Part shown: one piece after another, positions 5,339 through 5,611 of the stretch | Numbering within the stretch: the stretch's first letter is position 1 | Layout of the letters: every line of letters begins with the position of its first letter | NCBI GenBank assembly: GCA_019309685.1 | Contig: JAFDFT010000261.1 | Coordinates: forward strand, 1 to 5,611 | Source of the DNA: Deltaproteobacteria bacterium | GTDB lineage: Bacteria; Desulfobacterota; Desulfobacteria; Desulfobacterales; JAABPS01 | Direction: 5' to 3' | Length of the DNA: 5,611 nucleotides | Translations under genes and position numbers: made by a program | The notes under the pieces: generated by a model | What the model saw: only the letters and a program-made list of their open reading frames with translations | Told to the model about the DNA's origin: nothing | The model's database searches: none

Positions 5339-5354
5339 ATGCGAACGTTCGCAT
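5339..5354. promoter_or_regulatory. Operator-like palindrome 2 (perfect 16 bp)
   Basis: ATGCGAACGTTCGCAT is fully self-complementary and shares its core with the site at 5241-5262. Centre-to-centre distance is 95 bp, close to nine helical turns. It ends 33 bases before the preferred start codon at 5388 and would overlap or follow the transcription start of a local promoter, a typical repressor position. Confidence 0.6.
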
Positions 5355-5387
5355 ATTAATATGTTGGGTGCTGGGGGGGTAATGGCT

Positions 5388-5611
5388 ATGAATATGACGT
5401 CAATTTTTGAGAGAGAAGTTTTTCGACCTATAGCAATAACGTTGGTGCCGGGCACAATTGCGCTCACTCCATTTATATTCCTTTTCCATAACTACTTTCC
5501 GAATGTTTATAAAATTTTGTCGAATCAACCCACTATTACCGGCTTGCTTCTCATTTTAATTTCAATTGCAGTGGGTTTGATACTTGAAGATGTGGGCTCT
5601 CTAATTGAAGT
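5388..5611 (+). CDS. Small membrane protein of unknown function, C-terminus cut by window edge
   Basis: The frame is open to the window end, giving 74 visible residues from the ATG at 5388. In-frame ATGs also lie at 5361, 5382 and 5394. The GGGGGGGT at 5373-5380 acts as the only purine-rich site and is 8 bases from 5388, which is why this start is preferred. After SIFEREVFRP come two hydrophobic stretches, IAITLVPGTIALTPFIFLF (about 15-33) and TGLLLILISIAVGLIL (about 51-66), read as membrane segments, joined by a short HNYFPNVYKILSNQP loop. The second is followed by an acidic EDVGSLIE. I do not recognise a named family. The palindromes upstream suggest tight transcriptional control. Confidence 0.7.
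   Translation, partial: MNMTSIFEREVFRPIAITLVPGTIALTPFIFLFHNYFPNVYKILSNQPTITGLLLILISIAVGLILEDVGSLIE

Larger units (their letters stand above)
5212..5387. other. Palindrome-rich upstream region of the last gene
   Basis: This AT-rich stretch contains no open frame with coding character before the membrane-protein start. It holds three palindromes (5241-5262, 5271-5286, 5339-5354) and a weak promoter-like pair TTGATA (5304-5309) and TAACCT (5327-5332) at 17 bp. Its layout suggests repressor or activator control of the following gene. Confidence 0.5.

Noticed and set aside
5241..5354. LexA/SOS boxes, because of CGAAC...GTTCG
   Set aside because: Gram-positive type LexA boxes have four bases between CGAAC and GTTCG; here the arms are directly joined.

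Overview
The window looks like a chromosomal stretch from an anaerobic, AT-leaning Gram-negative bacterium, most plausibly a sulfate-reducer-type member of the Desulfobacterota (old Deltaproteobacteria). This rests on the selenoprotein of the GrdB-like UxxCT type, the Desulfobacterota-style soluble hybrid PAS histidine kinase, and the loose AT-rich intergenic DNA. It is an inference from gene style, not a taxonomic proof.

Left part (1-1500, minus strand). A selenoprotein of the glycine/sarcosine/betaine reductase subunit B family runs from 756 off the left edge. The UGA at 292-294 would be called a stop by default, but the frame continues open with family-like sequence to base 1, so it is read here as selenocysteine in a U-P-Y-C-T motif. 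Upstream on the same strand is a MarR-family repressor gene (1332-861). It is broken by a perfect 19-bp tandem duplication in the middle of its DNA-binding domain; removing one copy restores a normal 150-residue MarR protein. A 20-bp near-palindrome next to a perfect TTGACA box (about 1483-1514) is the best candidate for the MarR promoter/operator.

Right part (1600-5611, plus strand). Three genes follow one another in the same direction: a 795-residue PAS-PAS-PAS-HisKA-HATPase-REC hybrid kinase (1796-4183), a GNAT-like acetyltransferase (4357-5061), and the start of a small membrane protein (5388 to the window end). Each is preceded by one copy of a dispersed intergenic repeat (A about 1607-1784, B about 4215-4343, C about 5095-5211). 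The copies share three conserved blocks at exactly the same spacing (15 and 20 bp) while the sequence between the blocks varies. The middle block is an extended -10 promoter (TGnTATAAA), so the repeat may be a shared promoter/leader or a small mobile element carrying one. Between copy C and the membrane-protein gene are two nearly identical GCGAACGTTCG palindromes with centres 95 bp apart and a third, AT-rich 16-bp palindrome, which together look like a looping operator region.

No tRNA, rRNA, CRISPR array, transposase gene or convincing intrinsic terminator was seen. The most novel items are the repeat family with fixed spacing, the palindrome array, and the repressor broken next to a selenoprotein gene.
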